A stretch of DNA of 64,000 nt from Siphonodentalium dalli (GCA_032622095.1 CP136069.1:202788690-202852689); one strand, 5' to 3'. Shown: positions 16,253-29,640, counted from the first letter of the stretch. The notes: generated by a model from the sequence alone, not told the origin. Numbers and translations: made by a program.

Positions 16253-16916
16253 AGTTAGTAACATATACACTGTCAAAATAAACGTCGTATAACATTGACT
16301 ATATTCCAACAGCAACAGTACAGGCTTGTACGTACACATCTATGTACCTCCGGTAAACGGCATTTAAATGCAATATTATACTATTTACTTGTATATATTA
16401 GTGAAATCAGTCGTGCGTCCGTCCATGCGTCCGTCTGTCAGTAATTTCATTTAGCACACCCTACAGGTCACATCTCTCTTTCGAACGTCATCAAACTTCA
16501 CATGGATCTTCAGTGTGACCTCTAGTTGGGAGCCATCAATTTTTAGAAATTTGTAAAAAAAAAAAAAACATGCCCGCCAGAAGCAATCTTGGATTTCAAA
16601 TGTGAATCCATTGGCACACCCCGCAACCTTTATTTATTGGAGAGTTCTTTTGAAAATGTACTGACATGTTTGGGATCACCTCTATAGGTGGGAACTACCG
16701 CAGTTGATAAATTTTAGATGAAAAACATGGCTGCCGTTAGCCAACTTGGTTTTTACCTCTTTGTATGACTACATCGTGTGGCACACCATAGAAACCACAT
16801 CCCTCATTAGATCTTAGTTTAATATAGTACGTGCACTATTTTTTTCAAGGTTATAAACTTCCCTGTCAGAACATCGAAAAGTTCCCAGGTTTTGAACTGA
16901 TGGATTATGATTACAG
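16253..16916. other. Intron 3 of dehydrogenase paralogue 1
   Basis: No gene is seen. The stretch holds degenerate repeat sequence with GTGCGTCCGTCC-type runs and a poly-A of about 14 bases near 16555. Confidence 0.5.
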
Positions 16917-17108
16917 GGCGTGTAGTGTTCACATCAAGCGTGCGGGGGCGGACATGTCAGACTGCGTGCGCTGCCTACGGATCCACGAAACACGCCGCCG
17001 AATGCTTCGCTGATACCCTACGACGGGAGATGATACCGTTTGGGGGTAGATGTCTGTGTGGTCGAACCAGGAAATTATTGCAGCATCACTGGCATCATGC
17101 AAAATATA
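16917..17108 (+). pseudogene. Short-chain dehydrogenase paralogue 1, exon 4, frameshifted
   Basis: The exon lies between GATTACAG and GTAAGT. It encodes RVVFTSSVRGRTCQTACAAY and GSTKHAAECFADTLRREM, including the catalytic Ser (TSS) and Tyr-x-x-x-Lys (YGSTK) of SDR enzymes. Length is 192 bp; with the phase-1 start and phase-0 next exon, 191 is expected. The extra base lies in a run of five G at about 17040-17045 (TTTGGGGGTAG), after which the expected VCVVEPGNY block appears only in the other frame. So either the gene is dead or the assembly has a homopolymer error. Confidence 0.8.
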
Positions 17109-17185
17109 GTAAGTTTTCATTTGGAGTGATTTAAAGGTGATAATATCAGACGACAAATAAATAAATGTGCCAAAGGAGCCCTTAA

Positions 17186-17313
17186 CCCTTTCAGTGCCAA
17201 GTCCGATTTTTGTATCAACCCATATTTCCTTGATCATTTTTCAAATTTATTGATTATAATAATGTGATATATATTGATGGAAAGAGCTCTAAGAATTTTG
17301 GAAAATGAAAGGG
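17186..17313. mobile_element. Short TTAA-flanked MITE (piggyBac-like)
   Basis: 128 bp with ends CCCTTTCA and TGAAAGGG, flanked by TTAA on both sides (17182-17185 and 17314-17317). TTAA target duplication and CCCT ends are the piggyBac signature. Confidence 0.55.
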
Positions 17314-17349
17314 TTAAGGGAAATGTTTAGATCGTTTGTCGTTATTATC

Positions 17350-17558
<209 letters not shown>

Positions 17559-18391
17559 AAATGCCAAACTACCACTCTACCTCACTTGTTGGGGACGGGG
17601 CATGTAGCCAAATAGTGAAGACATCATATAATCCATCTGGCTTGTTGTCTTATTCCCGTTTCTATATGTTATTTTTCACTTATGTCTTGAATTCCTGTGT
17701 CATTAAAAATTTTGTTTGAAATTGTAAATACAATTATATTTACGCTAAGGATGTCCCGTAGCAAGTGAGAATTGTTATCGCACATATGAAAGCCACGATT
17801 CTGGGTTTAATTAGAGGACTGAACATTATGGCGGATTCGTGGCTACAAATATAATATAGTATTTCGCATCGCTATGCAGTTTGACTCTGCAACCACACAA
17901 TAACCACGTTGTGCCCAACAACCCAGATATTCTTGATTTTGTTGTAGTTTTGTGGCGAATAATTCGGCCGGATTTGTCATCTCTAGTTTAAACCTGGTCT
18001 ACGTAAACCTCGAGGTATAAAACATCGTTTAACATGCGGCTAAACATTAGTTCAAATCCTATCGAAACAGCAGTTCTAAGTGATGAGACCGCATGTCTAA
18101 GTGACACATTCGTCATCTTTGGTTTAAATCCGGTCCAGCCAGTTTATGGTTTAGCAATATAGTGTCCCCCTATATAGTATCGAGCCAAATAATCGTACAT
18201 ACCTAACCCGGACAGCGAAAATAGACAATTAATATCACGAATATTTTTTTATTGGATATTTATAAGCGAGAAGCTCACACATGTAAATTGTTTTTGTCGT
18301 AGCAGTCGTGGTGTAAATATAGAAGGCCACTGACTTATCTGCACGAGATGTCTATATATTTCTTGGTCACAGGTCGCTAGAACGCTTTGTG

Positions 18392-18466
18392 TGATCGTCG
18401 AAGTTAAGCAACGTCGAGCTCGGTTGGTCCTCGGATGTGTGACCGACTGACGATTCCGTGTGCTGC
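18392..18466 (+). ncRNA. 5S rRNA-like sequence (pseudogene or 5S-derived SINE part)
   Basis: About 75 bp line up with positions 45-115 of animal 5S rRNA: GAAGTTAAGCAACGTCGAGC (A-box region), TCGGTTGGTCCTCGGATG, GTGACCGACTGACGATTCCG and TGTGCTGCC. Substitutions are scattered and the first third of 5S is poorly kept, so it is not a working 5S gene. Confidence 0.65.
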
Positions 18467-18571
18467 CAACTGTCGGTTCGACCCCGCACTTGCGATAACT
18501 GTTTTGAGTTTTATAGCCTTCAAAATATTCTCGATTGTTATATATCCGATAAGAGTCGCGTTGTTGTTTTA

Positions 18572-18840
18572 TCATGTCAGAATGCATTCATTACTACACG
18601 AGGGTTGTTATAAGAGTTCACATATCATGTCACCGTGCATTCATTACCACACGAGGGTTGTTATAAGGGTTTACCTTATCATGTCACAATTCAGTCACTA
18701 CCACACGATGGTTGTTATACGGGTTCACCTATAATGTCACAAGTCATTCATTGCCGCACGAGGGTTGTTATAAAGGGTTCACCTATCATGTCATAATGTA
18801 GTCCATTACCGCACGAGGGTTGTTATAAGGGCTCACTTGT
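18572..18840. repeat. Tandem repeat, unit about 57 bp, five copies
   Basis: The unit includes CATTCATTACCACACGAGGG, TTGTTATAAGGGTTCACC and TATCATGTCA. Copies are degenerate, with roughly 10-20% differences. Confidence 0.85.
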
Positions 18841-19536
18841 TCGTGTTAATCGAGGGTGTATCAAATACTCATTTTAATTACCTGTGTGATGTTCGCCCGG
18901 TAACTGGATAGTTTCATTACATCCTCATATCACAGAATTGGCTAGAAACTGAGCGATCACGAACACCTCCATATACCCGGTTTGGCTGGACCGTCAATGT
19001 TGGTTTAAACCCGGTTTAAAGGTACGGTTGGCCTTGGCGGTGGGTATCCTGTGAAAATATTTCCACCATCAAAAACCGCCACAAACAGAAAGAACATCAA
19101 AATGTAAACAGACTTTGTCCGTATATAAATAAGAAATATCGCATAAACAGTATGTTATTCTCATATGTTTAACCATTGTTATGTAAACAAAAGCATAAAA
19201 AGTTACTTTTCTGGTGTTTGTTTATATTATGATGGTAAACATAAAGAGCGTTCTTTGTTGGTGAATTCCTGATATGGAACTAATAAAGAGCGTTTACGCC
19301 ATTTGTGTGTGATTAGCCAGTAGCATTGTGCTGTCCTCTGTAACCCAAATCAGGCTCTTGCTTAGGTAAAATATAGTAGGTATTTATGATAACATGCTGT
19401 TTACGCGATGGTCATCGTATATTTGAACGAAACTGTATGCTTTTTAATGTTTTTCTGTTTACGGTGTTTGGAACAAATATGAATATTTTCGACAATTAAG
19501 GCCTCACGTGCCTTTAAACTCGGCATGTTTAAACTG

Positions 19537-19800
19537 GGCGATCACGAACACCTCCATATACCCGGTTTGGCTGGACCGTCAATGTTGGTTTAAACCCGGT
19601 TTAAACTCGGCATGTTTAAACTGAGCGCTCACGAACACCTCCATATACCCGGTTTGGCTGGACCGTCAATGTTGGTTTAAACCCGGTTTAAACTCGGCAT
19701 GTTTAAACTGGGCGATCACGAACACCTCCATATAGCCGGGTTAGCTGGACCGTCAATGTTGGTTTAAACCCGGTTTAAATTCGGCATGTCTTTAAACTGG
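19537..19800. repeat. Tandem repeat, unit about 87 bp, three copies
   Basis: Units hold GAACACCTCCATATACCCGG, TTTGGCTGGACCGTCAATGT and GTTTAAACCCGGTTTAAACT. A further single copy sits at about 18958-19020. Confidence 0.85.
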
Positions 19801-19831
19801 AGATGACGAATCCGGCCTGTGATTCTTTTTT

Positions 19832-20592
19832 AAGTGATGTGAAACACTCCTACATATAAATGGAGAATAATCTTAAAGTGATGTGAAACACTCTGATAGG
19901 GTGATCAAATAGAAGTGGAGAGTAATCTTAAAGTGACGTAAAACACTCCAGTAGGGTGATCAAATAGACGTGGAGAATAATTTTAAAGTGATGTGAAACA
20001 CTCTGATATGGTGATCAAATAGAAGTGGAGAATAATCTTAAAGTGATGTGAAACACTCCGGCAGGGTGATCAAATAGAAATGGAGAATAATCTTAAAGTG
20101 ATGTGAAACACTCCAGTAGGGTGATCAAATAGAAGTGGAGAATAATCTTAAAGTGATGTGAAACACTCCAGTAGGGTAATCAAATAGAAGTGGAGAATAA
20201 TCTTAAAGTGAAGTGAAACACTCCGGCAGGGTGATCAATTAGAAATGGAGAATAATCTTAAAGTGGTGTGAAACACTCCAGTAGGGTGATCAAAGAGAAA
20301 TGGAGAATAATCTTAAAGTGATGTGAAACACTCTGATATGGTGATCAAATAGAAGTTGAGAATAATCTTAAAGTGATGTGAAACACTCCAGTAGGGTGAT
20401 CAAATAGAAGTGGAGAATAATCTTAAAGTGAAGTGAAACACTCCGGCAGGTTGATCAAATAGAAATGGAGAATAATCTTAAAGTGATGTGAAACACTCTG
20501 ATAGGGTGATCAAATACATATATAAATGGAGAATAATCTTAAATTGATGTAAAACACTCCAGTAGGGTGATCAAATAGAAATGGAGAATAAT
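19832..20592. repeat. Satellite, unit about 56 bp, about 14 copies
   Basis: The unit holds AAAGTGATGTGAAACACTCC, AGTAGGGTGATCAAATAGAA and GTGGAGAATAATCTT. It starts where the TIR element ends. Confidence 0.93.
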
Positions 20593-20929
20593 CATGTTCA
20601 AAGTAGCATGTTTTACAAATATTATATCTAAATTGACAACACACACCGTCATTCTTATATATTAATTAAATGCAGTGACTCTCGGTGGCGAAATAATTTC
20701 CATAGGTTATCGCCGATAGATGCGTCCCGAAACGAGTAGTAAATATTTACAATTGAGCGTAGTTCAGACGATGCTTTCTATGGAATGATATGTTCGATTT
20801 GCTTCAAGTTTTCCGTGACGTTAGTAGAATGTTACTTTCCTTCAGAAAATTGAGATAATAACTTGTATTACAACTATACTGATGATCTGGCATTGACAGC
20901 ATTTACATCTATATGTAATTACTCATATA

Positions 20930-21056
20930 TGTATATATGTATGTATATGTCTATGTATATATATATGTGTATATGTATATATAGCTATATATATATATGT
21001 ATATGTATGTATATGTATGTATATGTATGTATATGTATGTATATGTATGTATATGT
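20930..21056. repeat. (TATG)n/(TA)n microsatellite
   Basis: A run of TATATATGTATGTATATG-type simple sequence. The Tyr/Met-rich frame through it is not a gene. Confidence 0.93.
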
Positions 21057-21326
21057 ATCACTATTGGTGTGAGTCGATCGACAGATAGACTCGTGATTTT
21101 AAAAATGAATTTATTACTAATATAATCCATATGTAGTATGATGCCAAAATGCTTGTTGAAATATCTTATGTATATAGTGTATATATGTTCGTGTATGTTC
21201 CACCTTAAATGGTGGCTTTATGCATTAAACAATTCATAGCGCCTGAATACTAACTTATCAGTTTCACGCACCAGAACAAGCACATACCATGTCTTTAAAA
21301 TGAAGCGTTCTGTTTTCTTTCTGCAG

Positions 21327-21563
21327 GTCGACCGAATTATGCAACAAAAAGAGGCGACGATTGCATCTGTGTCAGAAGAGGTGATTGACGCTTATGGTGC
21401 TGATTATTATGATAAGTTACTCGCGGCGATTCCGAAGGTTCGACATACAACGTGTCCCACCACAGACCCTGTGGTGGAGGCCCTCAGTGATGCTTTGTGG
21501 AGCGGAAGGCCACACACCAGATACGTCATCGGTGGATCCAACTCTATCCTCGATAAGCATCAC
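21327..21563 (+). CDS. Short-chain dehydrogenase paralogue 1, exon 5
   Basis: A 237-bp exon lies between CTGCAG and GTGAGT, phase 0 at both ends. It encodes VDRIMQQKEATIASVSEEVI, then YYDKLLAAIPKVRHTT, then PVVEALSDALWSGRPHTRYV. This is the substrate-lid and C-terminal region usual for retinol dehydrogenase/BDH1-like enzymes. The exon is open and well kept, in contrast to exon 4. I did not find the final exon downstream. Confidence 0.85.
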
Positions 21564-22409
21564 GTGAGTCTTATACAGAGATATCATTGGTTATAGCATG
21601 GGCGATAATCAAATACTCATCTACAGAACAGGATAAACACGCCACTTCCCCGTCAATTAATTTTGACCGATGTTTTAGAAAAAAAGGTCAAATACATGAC
21701 AAATACATGACACATACATGACCATTTCGATACGAAATGAGAGAATTTGTTCACGCTTATTGAAGCAAGCACCCTTGACGCAATGAACACTCGTTTACTG
21801 AGCCCATGCCTCCATACATCTGATATATCTAACTATAATCTAATTATACTGCTACACCCCACAGATACAAGATTTTATTGCAATAAGACCTCAATGGGCA
21901 ATTGCAAAGATATAACATACACATAATATAAAACATACATTAACAGTAATAGCATGAATTAAACTAAAACCCGACTCACTATAAATTTATGTTCTGCACC
22001 TAATCATATTTATGGAGGCTCGAACTCAGCGTCTAGTGCTATAAATGTGCTCGCTACAAATTCTCATTATACATAGAGTTATTCCTCTTTTAATTAACAA
22101 GTTAAAGCAAGGAGGGCGTATCTCGGCAACAAAGATATCGTTAGCGCTGGCACGGCCTAACTTTAAAGATGCATTATCCGATTAAACAACCATAAATTAC
22201 TATTTCTTTGGCTTCTGGGATAAAACAAATATTTGATTCGAGTCGAGGAACCCACACATCAAAGCTCAGAGTGTCAAATATCGATATTTGAAATTTGTTT
22301 TTTCTCGAGATGTGTAATTTTCTATAAAAAAGTCTTAAAAGTGTAATTTTCTATGGGAAAAAGTCTTAAAACCAAATTGCGGATGAAGATGGATAACTCT
22401 AAAATCAAG

Positions 22410-22443
<34 letters not shown>

Positions 22444-22987
22444 GTCCTCCATCATATTTCATATTTCGTTGAACAACTTGCTGAAAAATAACACGTTTTG
22501 GGAAATTGTATACCATAGTTGACCGTGGTTAGCATTATTTTGTTGTTGTTGTAACTTGATAATATGGGGACCGTCTGATCGGATTGAGTACTTTTAAAAA
22601 TGGTATCATTCGAATGACGCTGATTGCAAGCTTTGTGTTTCTTTATTTAAGCTGAAACTTACATTAATAAAGTTTGGCCAATTTGGTCTTTAAGAAAAAG
22701 TCAATAGCAAAAAGACAATTATATCTACAGGGTACCCACCCACAAAAGTCGTATTCGAATGATCTTATCGGTACAATTAACAATTTTAATCTGGCAGAAA
22801 GTGTGTAATAAACAGAATAATCCATTTGTTTCGATGATTACGTGACTTAATTCACTTCAGGGAGTCGGACCTCACGATAAAACCCTCGTTCGCTCCGTCA
22901 CGCTTGCTCGGGTTTTACCAAGCCCCCCCCCCCCCACCCCTCGTGAATTATACCACGTATAATCATCGAAACCAATAATATTGATTA
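21564..22987. other. Non-coding stretch, probably intron or 3' flank
   Basis: No gene is seen. It holds a short (AT)n run near 22410-22440, a run of about 14 C at 22922-22936 and otherwise unique AT-rich sequence. The missing last dehydrogenase exon was not found here. Confidence 0.5.
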
Positions 22988-23237
22988 TCTACTATATATT
23001 TTGGGACTTATGTTTGTTTGTCTGTTTGTTAGAAATGGCCGGGGAAACTGTCGGACGGATTTCGACGAAATTTGATACTTAGGGGTACTTTTGTCCTGGG
23101 GAGTGTTTTGGACGGGTCAACTCGTGGCCCCGACCTGACCTTGACATTCCAAATGGTCAATTCAAGGTCAAATCTCGCCTTTCGACGGATGGAAGCAGAG
23201 GGGAAACAGCCCGGATGAAGTCGGGTCACCCTGCTAG
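22988..23237 (+). mobile_element. Short non-autonomous Helitron
   Basis: 250 bp start with TCTACTATATATTTTGGG after an A and end with CTAG before a T. A hairpin (CCCGGATGAAGTCGGG) lies 11 bp before CTAG. TC start, 3' hairpin, CTAG end and A/T insertion site are the Helitron hallmarks. Confidence 0.65.
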
Positions 23238-23522
23238 TTCTCTATATTACCCAGGGTCTATATGCGTTACATGATCTCTTAACCGTCGCTTCAGACGTTG
23301 CTATCTGGATATCATGCTGTGCTTGAGCCAAACATGTGTTGCTGTTCCAGACGTTCGGATACCTGTTATCTGGAACGCATGTTGTGGTTGAGCTAGATAT
23401 TTGTTGCTGAAGTTATTGTACTTTGAGTGAAAGGGGTTATGTGCATATTACGTATATTTATTAAATGGTGACGTGTTATGTGTGTTGATGTTCGAAATGG
23501 GAACACACCAATGCCTATTTTC

Positions 23523-23611
23523 CTTGTAGATGTCCGTTATAAATACGAATGTTTAAGATGTCCGTTATAAATACGAATGTTTAAGATGTCCGTTATAAAT
23601 ACGAATGTTTA
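23523..23611. repeat. 28-bp tandem repeat, three copies
   Basis: The unit GATGTCCGTTATAAATACGA plus ATGTTTAA is repeated three times almost exactly. Confidence 0.9.
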
Positions 23612-23714
23612 AAGATTATTAATTTTTGAATGTGCATTGTGAATTTCCACAGCTTACTTCAGACAAACGTATACAAATTTAAATCAAAACCGCTTTGTGT
23701 TGACTTGATTGTTG

Positions 23715-24105
23715 ATACCACCCGTATGGTGCCCCTCACATACATCAGCAGACGACACTCGGGAACAGATCATTCTATCTGTGTGAGGCTCGCTTTGGGT
23801 TAGAGATTTGATTCGTGACGTAGGTTCCTGACCCTGATACAATTACTTGATATAGAAATATATAGGATGATCTCACTGTTACCACCCGTATGGTGCCCCT
23901 CACATACATCAGCAGACGACACTCGGGAACATATCATTCTATCTGTGTTAGGCTCGCTTTGGGTTAGAGACTTGATTGGTGACGTAGGTTCCTGACCCTG
24001 ATACAATTACTTGATATAGAAATATATAGGATGATCTAACTGATACCACCCGTACTGTGCCCCCCACAGACATGAGCAGATGACACTCGGGAATAGATAA
24101 TTATA
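23715..24105. repeat. 165-bp satellite, left block
   Basis: Two full and one partial copy of a unit with TACCACCCGTATGGTGCCCC, TCAGCAGACGACACTCGGGA and GAGGCTCGCTTTGGGTTAGA. The same unit, same direction, recurs at about 29690-29935, on the far side of the big palindrome. Confidence 0.85.
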
Positions 24106-24325
24106 CCCCCTTTTAAGAAAAAAAGGGGGGTATACTGTTTTGCATATGTCCGTCCGTCCGTCCGTGTGTGCTTGCGTCCGTGCGTGCGTCTGTCCGTCCA
24201 TCTGATGTCTGTCCATGTCATAACTTGAACAGTAGTGCTCGGATCTCAATGAAATTAGGTATGGATGTTCACTACTATCAGAAAATTAAATAAATGGTTC
24301 CATCGTTTTATTCGGATTTTCCATT

Positions 24326-27300
24326 TAGTCCAGGAGATATTGGTCGACCTCTGCACCACCCCCCCCCCCCCCAGCACTTAACTTCACCCCACTAATTTTC
24401 TTTCTTAAGGTCTCCTCTAATTTTTTTCACTTGTTAACAAGAAAAAAAAGTGGCCGCAGAGACTCCAGACAAGATGGCGTCCATCATGGCGGCCATTTTT
24501 TTTAAATGCACCAGGTCTCTTTGATCGCCATTATAGTAAAGATGATCGCACATGCGGTCTTGTTATCCGCTCGATTCGTTATGCTAATATACAACCCTTA
24601 CAAATTAGCCAAAAATCCGACACCAGAATCCAATATGGCGGCCAAGATGCCGCCGAAATGTGAAAATATGCTATATTTCTGACATGTTACCACCTTTCGT
24701 TTGTCTCTGTGGGAAAATGTTAGAATTTTTGCGTCATTTTATACATTTATCATATAGAGGTGTCATTGGCGAACACATGGGGACCATAATATGCATTAAT
24801 TGCGGGATATTTTTGTCCGATATCACGTTTTCCCAAATGCCGGTATCATAGGTCAAAGCCTAATCTCCGTTAATAACGCGATGTTATGTTTCGAATCAAT
24901 GAATGTTATTGCTATTATAACAACACCCATGCATATATATTTGCAGGAGATACTCGAGCTAGGATTCCTCTTATACCTGAGTTGAGGAATATTTACCCCA
25001 ATCCAAGATGGCGGCCAAAATGGCCACCAGAAATAAAAAATCGCCGAAAATCGCTGATTTTAACATCAGTGAGAATTATTGTCATGACAACTCCACACCT
25101 GCTTACTATTGTAAGTTGGGAACACTTAGGCGAAGAACTTTCCTTGTACCATATCCAAATAAAAGTCCCCCAAATCCAAAATGGCGCCCACAATGGCGGA
25201 CAGATTTTTAATAATCACCGAAATTCCCTCATATTCACATCATTGGGCATTATTGTCGAGACAACTCCACCCATGCTTACAATTGAGTTGGAAATACTGA
25301 GGTGAAGTAATTACCTTACATCACATGCAAGAAATGGTTTTCCAAATCGAAGATGGCGGCCAAAATGGCGACCGAAATTTGAAAACAAGTCTACATTCCT
25401 TTACTTTCTTAGGATGGGCGTTATTGTTTCGCGATTTCTATCCACCATTACATGCTGATATGGAATAATGACATGAAGTATTCATTAGGGTTTAGTAATT
25501 GATACTCACAGCCAAGATCTCTGCTAAATTGGCGGCTAGAAATTGAAAAGAAATCGATATTTTCACATATTAATTTCAACTTTTTGTCATAATATTGGTA
25601 TGTAGGGACGAAATTGTACATAAACCATCTACTAGTTCAACTTAAAGGTATCAAAACGCATAACATAGCTCGTATCCTTCTGGAAAGATGAAACACCACA
25701 ATTAATATCGCGATGTGGCATTTCGAAATCCAGTCTCCACTTAGCGCCGATAATGGCCGTAAGCGTAGGTGCGCCGAATAGTTACATCAGAACAATTACC
25801 TGATAACAGATTCTGATTGCCACGTCACGTCCATAATTATCTGGACCAGCTTCCATTTCTTTGTCTGATAAATCTAGGTCGCTCACACCGACAAAGTATT
25901 CACCACTTCCTGGGAGTAGGGTCCCTCTAATCATAACGTTTCAAACAATTCATTTTCCGGTGCCTAGTTTACAGAAGGTCATCTTTATATATGTGTCTCA
26001 TACCCCATGGGATAACGACATGTACACCTGGCGAACCAGTTAGCTAGTCACTTCTCAATAGATGGTTCGTCAACTCACAAACTCAGCGAACGCATTGGCA
26101 TATGTGGACAACTTCGACAGTGTTTCGAAGGTTGCTAGCTGTCTCATTCCCTTGGACAGATGTCTATCTGCTAAGGAGAAGACCCTAGTGTACAGACTAC
26201 CCACACTTCTTGACCATTATTCGAAGCAAACTGTGTGACGCCCCGCAGTTGTCTCGTCGAATATCTCCCAGCAGAGAAGAACAATGCTCGCGGTGCTAGT
26301 TTGTGGACATGCGCCATGATAGTGGGAATGAAATGGGCCACTGTATACACCACCCCTACACCTGGTGCATGTTTAAGATATCGAATGTCATGCGTGTCGG
26401 TTTTATTTGGTGTGGTAAGATTGTATTTCCACATCCGTTTCGAAGCCTTTCTGATTCAACTACGTACACTTGTGTCTGGATAATAATATGCTAGCCTCCC
26501 TCAAAACAGTCGAATGGACTAAAGGATAATGTTTTATAGCATGAATGTATGCGTGTTTTGTTATCCTCTCTCGGGGTTAGTGTCAGTATGTGGGCGGTAT
26601 TATTCAAGAACATGTCAGGAACTGTGGTGCATTTATTTCACTATCTATTTAAAGAGCAATTTACAGTCTCGATGGCAATGGCTGTGGCCGTTGGGGAACG
26701 CGACCTTTATGATCATATAGCTTTATATATAGAACTTCAGAATATAGTAGTTAATGTCTCAAGCAGGAAAATGGTCGCATTGGTGATGTTACCAAGAAAT
26801 CACTTGGTGTACCAACGTGTGTTGAACTGAATGCAAGAGCTAATCAACATAACATTCCTCTGGATGTTCTTCGCGTTGAACATTTCACCCTTTGGTTGAT
26901 GGCATTTGTACTTTCTTGAACCATACCACCCAGCGTGAGTATGACATATCAACCAACTATCAAAAGTATCGCCTTTACGACTACACCCCAGTATTGGTGG
27001 GGCTTATACAGCAGTAGCCAATGGCATACTCCTGGTCCAGTTGTTTAAGAACGGCTTCCAAACGGATGGGAACATACAATCTTAGCATACAAGGAAAGCA
27101 AAGCCACACATGAGATCCTGTCTGAATCTAAAACATAACAAAATAAGGGGCGGTGCAGTCATGGTCCAATTTCATTTCCACTATCATGACACATACCCAC
27201 AAACTAGCACCGTGTGTATTTTTATCATCTGCTTGGATCTGTTCGGTGAGACGTTTGCTGGACGCCAACAAGCTTGTTCTTATGATCATGTTCAAGGAGT

Positions 27301-29230
27301 TTGGGTATATTATGCATTATGGTCTTCTACGCCTTAGCAGAAATGCATCCGTCAAATGTCGGGCGTTATACATTCGAAGCCATAAACAGAAGTTGTCCGG
27401 GTACGTCAGTGCATTAGATGATTATGTGAATTGATGAACCATATATTGAGAAGTGGCTGTTTGGGAAGATCACCAGGTGTACACGTTGTTATCCCCATTA
27501 GGTCACCAAACACGACAATACGCAGATAGATAGGTCCTTCTGAAAGCTAGTATACGCATCGACCGAATACCTTTATAGTGTATCACACAAGATGACGCAT
27601 ATACCCCATATGTAGCATCTGAATTATACCATAAGCTATACCATGAATGAAGCTCGCTAAGAATTCCAAGCTTTCGAAACCAACACGTGAGCTGGACACC
27701 GCCATATGTATTGTTTGAAACATTCCGATTAGTGGCACACTCCTACAAAGAAGAGTAGTTAACTGTTAAATTCAGAATAAGCTCAGGTACTGTTGTTTTG
27801 ATTCTTGGAAGTCATAATATGACTATTCGGCGCACATATATACGGTTACGGCCAGTATGAGCCCTTAGTGGAGAATGGATTTTGAAATGCCACATTGCGA
27901 TTGTGGGTTTTCATCCTTCCAAAAGGCTACGACTTACATTGGAACTAATATATGGCTTATATTATGTACCGTTTCGTTTATACAAATCAATATTATGACA
28001 AAAAGTTGAAATTAGTATGTGATAATATCGGCTTCTTTTCAATTTCTGCCCGCAAGTTTGCCGCCATATTGACTGTGAGTATCACTTGCCAAACCCTAAT
28101 GAATAATTCATACATATCAACATGTAATGGTGGGTAGAAATTGCGAAACAATAACGCCCATCCTAAGAAAGTAAAGGAATGTAGGCGTGTTTTCAAATTT
28201 CGGTCGCCATTTTGGCCGCCATCTTCGATTTGGAAAACCATTTCTTGCATGTGATGTAAGGTAATTACTTCACCTCAGTATTTACTACTCAAATGTACGC
28301 ATGGATGGAGTTGTCTCGACAATAATGCCCAATGATGTGAATATGAGGGAATTTCGGTGATTTTCCAAAATCTGTCCGCCTTTGTGGGCGCCATTTTGGA
28401 TTTGGGGGACTTTTATTTGGATATGGTACAAGGAAAGTTCTTCGCCTAAGTGTTCCCAACTTACAATAGTAAGCAGGTGTGGAGTTGTCATGACAATAAT
28501 GCTCACTGATGTTAAAATCAGCGATTTTCGGCGATTTTTTATTTCTGGTGGCCATTTTGGCCGCCATCTTGGATTGCGGTAAATATTCCTCAACTCAGGT
28601 ATAAGAGGAATCCTAGCTCGAGTATCTCCTGCAAATATATATGCATGGGTGTTGTTATAATAGCAATAACATTCATTGATTCGAAACATAACATCGCGTT
28701 ATTAACGGAGATTAGGCTTTGACCTATGATACCGGCATTTGGGAAAACGTGATATCGGACAAAAATATCCCGCAATTAATGCATATTATGGTCCCCATGT
28801 GTTCGCCAATGACTCCTCTATATGATAAATGTATAACATGAAGCAAAAATTCTAACATTTTCCCACAGAGACAAACGAAAGGTGGTAACATGTCAGAAAT
28901 ATAGCATATTTTCACATTTCGGCGGCCATCTTGGCCGCCATATTGGATTCTGGTGTCGGATTTTTTGCTAATTTGTAAGGGTTGTATATTAGCATAACGA
29001 ATCGAGCGGAAAACAAGACCGCATATGCTATCATCTTTACTATAATGGCGATCAAAGAGACCTGGTGCATTTAAAACAAATGGCCGCCATGATGGACGCC
29101 ATCTTGTCTGGAGTCTCTGCGGCCACCTTTTTTTTCTTGTTAACAAGTGAAAAAAATTAGAGGAGACCTTAAGGGGTGAAGTTAAGTCCTGGGGGGGGGG
29201 TGCATAGGTCGACCAATATCTCCTGGACTA
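24326..29230. repeat. 4.9-kb degenerate palindrome
   Basis: TAGTCCAGGAGATATTGGTC at 24326 is mirrored at 29207-29230. Arms of about 1.5 kb are highly similar, for example GACTCCAGACAAGATGGCGT at 24462 against 29095-29125, and ATGGCGGCCAAAATGGC-type blocks at 25010 and 28560. Similarity continues more weakly inwards (26290-26430 against 27153-27300), so the axis lies near 26.78 kb. Short frames at 26066-26240 and 26549-26880 look partly coding but I recognise no domain. Confidence 0.85.
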
Positions 29231-29264
29231 ATTCTAGAGTTATTCATCTTTGTTTATCTGGAGA

Positions 29265-29640
29265 GTTGGCTTTTTGGTCTGTCTGGTGTCTGTTCATGTC
29301 GTAACTTCAACAATTGTGCTGGGATCTCAATGAAATTTGGTATGGATGTTCACTATTATGGGGACATTCAATAGAGGATTTAATTGTTTTGTTCAAGTTT
29401 CCGTTCTAGAGTTAATCATTTTTTTGTATATGGAAATGTTGATTTTTTGGTCTATCCGATGTCTGTTCAGGCGATAACTTGAACAGTAATGCTCGGATCT
29501 CAATGAAATTTGATATGGATGTTCACCACTATGAGGACATTTAATGGCGCGTTTAACTGTTTTGTTTTGGTTTTTCGTTCTATAGTTATTCATCTTTGTT
29601 TATATGAAAATGCTGATTTTTGGGTCCATCTGACTGAGTA
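29265..29640. repeat. Tandem repeat, unit about 180 bp, two copies
   Basis: Units hold GATCTCAATGAAATTTGGTA and TGGATGTTCACTATTATG. A third copy, same direction, is at about 24190-24290 on the other side of the palindrome. Confidence 0.75.

Larger units (their letters stand above)
17966..19816. mobile_element. TIR-bounded element of about 1.85 kb
   Basis: GGCCGGATTTGTCATCTCTA at 17966 is the near-exact inverse of 19788-19816 (ending GATGACGAATCCGGCC). Inside are a 5S rRNA-like segment, a 57-bp tandem block and a GTTTAAAC-rich tandem block. No transposase frame is seen, so it would be non-autonomous. I could not identify a clear target duplication. Confidence 0.45.

Noticed and set aside
24886-25305. 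Frames conserved between the palindrome arms (24886-25305 and 28285-28689)
   Set aside because: They appear twice only because the arms are copies of each other; composition is that of ATGGCGGCC-type repeats and no domain is seen.
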